From positions 93,237,825 to 93,301,824 of the forward strand of contig NC_080543.1 in the NCBI RefSeq assembly GCF_028640845.1: a stretch of 64,000 bases of DNA, given 5' to 3'. The notes beneath the pieces were generated by a model. That model ran no database searches. It saw nothing but the letters and a program-made list of their open reading frames with translations, and was not told the DNA's origin. The DNA is from Ahaetulla prasina (Eukaryota; Chordata; Lepidosauria; Squamata; Colubridae). The position numbers were made by a program, and so were the translations under genes. Of this stretch, positions 61,811 through 64,000 are shown piece after piece; the stretch's first letter is position 1; each line of letters opens with the position of its first letter.

Positions 61811-64000
61811 CTGGATAGGTGAAAAATCAAAAATTGGATCATCAGATTAAATAATATATATTTTATAGGTATAGGTATTTTATAGCTATTTTCTATAGCT
61901 TCAACAACATGTTAACTTTACCACTACACCGCCTTACAGATTTATTTAACTCGGGTGCATGAACCAATCCAAATCTTGTATAACCATGAGTGTAACCATA
62001 ATCAGTATTACTTTTTATAGTTTGTTTCCAGTGAAGATAATCAGTCATGTCTCTAATCCAACTCTTAAGAAAAGAGATATGCACATGGTTCACCCATGCC
62101 CTAAATCAAATGATTGGGATTAAAATATTTTCCAAACCACAAAATAGTTTTTGAAATTGAGTGTCACTATTGAGGCTCATCAATGTTTATGCAAAAGCTG
62201 AATTTGAACTGTTTAAAAATGCATAGATATTCTGTTTCTTGTAGAATGTAACATAACCATTACACTTGTTTCTAAGATTTGAAATATTTTTTGTAATCTT
62301 GTAGGCCTTTTCAAGAGGTAATCTGTTCTCAACTTCTACAGAAATGAATAAAACCGATAATGGAGATGAAGTTCTAGAAGCATATGTAACTGCCATTTTG
62401 TGCCTCAATCTACTATAGTACAGAAAACACTGGAAGGTATTTTGGAAAGCACAAACAATTATTGCCAATTCAGTACTACCTAATCAGAACCCAACTTCTA
62501 TCTTTTATCCAAAATTTGCACTGTTTAGGGTTTCAGTATTTTAGCAATAAAAATAGCAGATTGTAAGTATTCAGTAAGGAAAAGCATGAAGCCCAGTGTG
62601 AACTAATGTGAATAACTGAAAGTCTATGGAGATTCTCAGTCATCCAGGTCATAGTTGTCTCAAATTTACTTTTTCCAAAGGCAACTGGATTATGTTTTTT
62701 TCCCCTCGAAGATGATGTTTTGCTTCTCATACAAGAAGCTTCATCAGTTCTGGCTGCACAAATGTTAATGGTTAACCTTTCTTTGTAAAATTGACATTGT
62801 TGATGTTAGTCTAATCTGTTTTTTCCTTTCTATCAAGACAATAGGACAAGAAATCATCCAGTCGGTGGAGTTAAAACATACAGTAGAATGTATTTGTTCA
62901 CTTATTGGATGATTAACCTGAATAATGTATTACACAGATTTCCATTGACTTGACTGGGTTTAAAAGAAAATTAAAGACATGTATGGAGAATAGATCTATT
63001 AAGTCTTGAAGATTCGATGTTTATTGTGAATTTGAGGGACCCTGGCTTTCTGCATTCCAAATGGAAGGTAGTAACAGTGAAAGAGTGGGTATTTCCATGT
63101 TCTGCTTACAAAGTCCAGAGGAACCTGATTGGCCATTATGATAAACAAAATGCTGGGTTGAATTTCAATCTAGTAGGTTCTTATGTTCTTCCTAATCTTG
63201 GAATTATATTTTTATATTTCTTTTTGTTAAAAAGCCTGACAAAAACTGATGCGTATCATTTATTATTTTCATAATCTTTAAAAGAAAACAAAAACAATGA
63301 CAAGTGAACCAAATAGGCTCTTTAAAATCCCAGTCTTACTTTTTTGTTTCAAATTGTTTACACAGAGCAAAAATGGAACATGAATTTATGACAAGTGACT
63401 GTGGAAAATGCAAAATAGACATACTAGACAAGTACAAAATGCTGTCAGCTGGTCAGGATGAGCTCCAAATAATTAGCTGCTTGTACAAATCAAGTAAAAT
63501 GAATTCCTGAAGCAAGCAAAGAAAGAGATCTCTTCTTTTACAAACAGTACATAGTTTTCTATTTTTCAATTGCAATGTGATATTTCTATGCTAATTGAGT
63601 TATTCCTATATCTCAATTATGAAAGGGGGAGATTTTCAAGGATAAAATTTGAAAACCAATCAATTACAATTTTATATTGCCTGGTGTGTTTGATATTGTA
63701 TCTGTATATAATGCCATTAATTGTGGAAATAACACACAAGTCAGCAAAGGTTAACAAAGCAGTGACAACAGAGATGCTGCTACATATGTGGTTATAATTT
63801 GACATTGCTCTTCTATCCCATCTCATTTTCCTGGAAGAGTCATATAATTGCTTAACTGCAAGATAAGCACTAAGCTGGGTTTTGATTGCATGCTGGATGT
63901 GGTTAAAAGTTGTTTAGATCACATAACTAGTGGTTAAGACTAGTTATGACCACAAATAACTTGTGGTCAAGTTATTTGACCACAATTTAATCTATAGCTT
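61811..64000 (-). other. NIPA1: NIPA1 intron 1, partial
   Basis: No NIPA1 first exon is visible. The only recognised item is a repeat fragment at 62635-62765. Confidence 0.5.
62635..62765 (-). repeat. Coding-derived interspersed repeat fragment
   Basis: The minus strand reads MRSKTSSSRGKKHNPVAFGK and TTMTWMTENLHRL, which I recognise as a frequent vertebrate repeat 3' coding end, possibly Penelope-like. The class assignment is uncertain. Confidence 0.5.

Noticed and set aside
61811..64000. Search for NIPA1 coding exon 1
   Set aside because: No stretch resembling the first helix or the LQKKGIVRAKRRG segment was found on the minus strand; the exon is beyond the window.

Overview
The window is vertebrate nuclear DNA, almost certainly from a squamate reptile and probably a snake. 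It carries multi-exon genes with GT-AG introns, one CpG island, and a dense mix of CR1/L2-type LINE fragments, tRNA-derived SINEs with LINE-like tails, Tc1/mariner, Tigger-like and hAT DNA transposons, a DIRS-type retroelement and long microsatellites. The species call is inferred from repeat style. The gene calls rest on uninterrupted, collinear exon translations recognised from memory of the families, without a database search.

Three genes are present, in the order and orientation of the human 15q11.2 BP1-BP2 cluster. CYFIP1 (+) enters from the left; its last ten coding exons (residues about 797-1253) lie between 3215 and 17091. NIPA2 (-) is complete for coding sequence: five coding exons between 26578 and 20324 (361 aa), a partly non-coding exon start at 26670, a candidate 5' UTR exon at 31610-31665, and a CpG-rich promoter region at about 39410-40080. 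NIPA1 (-) occupies 61810-55804 with its last four coding exons (residues about 60-329); its first coding exon must lie beyond 64000. CYFIP1 and NIPA2 converge tail to tail with about 3.2 kb between stop codons; NIPA2 and NIPA1 are head to tail, about 16 kb apart.

Region by region: 1-3.2 kb is a CYFIP1 intron with a 5'-truncated L2/CR1-type LINE. 3.2-17.1 kb holds CYFIP1 exons, with a frameshifted Tc1 transposon (13018-14635) in one intron. 17.1-20.3 kb holds the two 3' ends. 20.3-31.7 kb is NIPA2, whose 5' intron contains an internally deleted DIRS element (27923-31200). 31.7-39.4 kb is repeat-rich NIPA2 intron. 39.4-40.1 kb is the CpG island. 40.1-50 kb is a transposon graveyard. About 50-55.8 kb is repeat-poor and probably includes a long NIPA1 3' UTR. 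55.8-64 kb is NIPA1 exons and introns.

Functionally, CYFIP1 is the Rac1-sensing subunit of the WAVE regulatory complex and a translational repressor with FMRP and eIF4E. NIPA1 and NIPA2 are paralogous multi-pass magnesium transporters; their equal-sized 91-bp and 161-bp internal exons in identical phases record their common origin. The most unusual non-genic item is the DIRS element, which keeps its diagnostic inverted terminal repeats and internal complementary region although RT/RNase H is gone and its tyrosine recombinase has lost a catalytic arginine.
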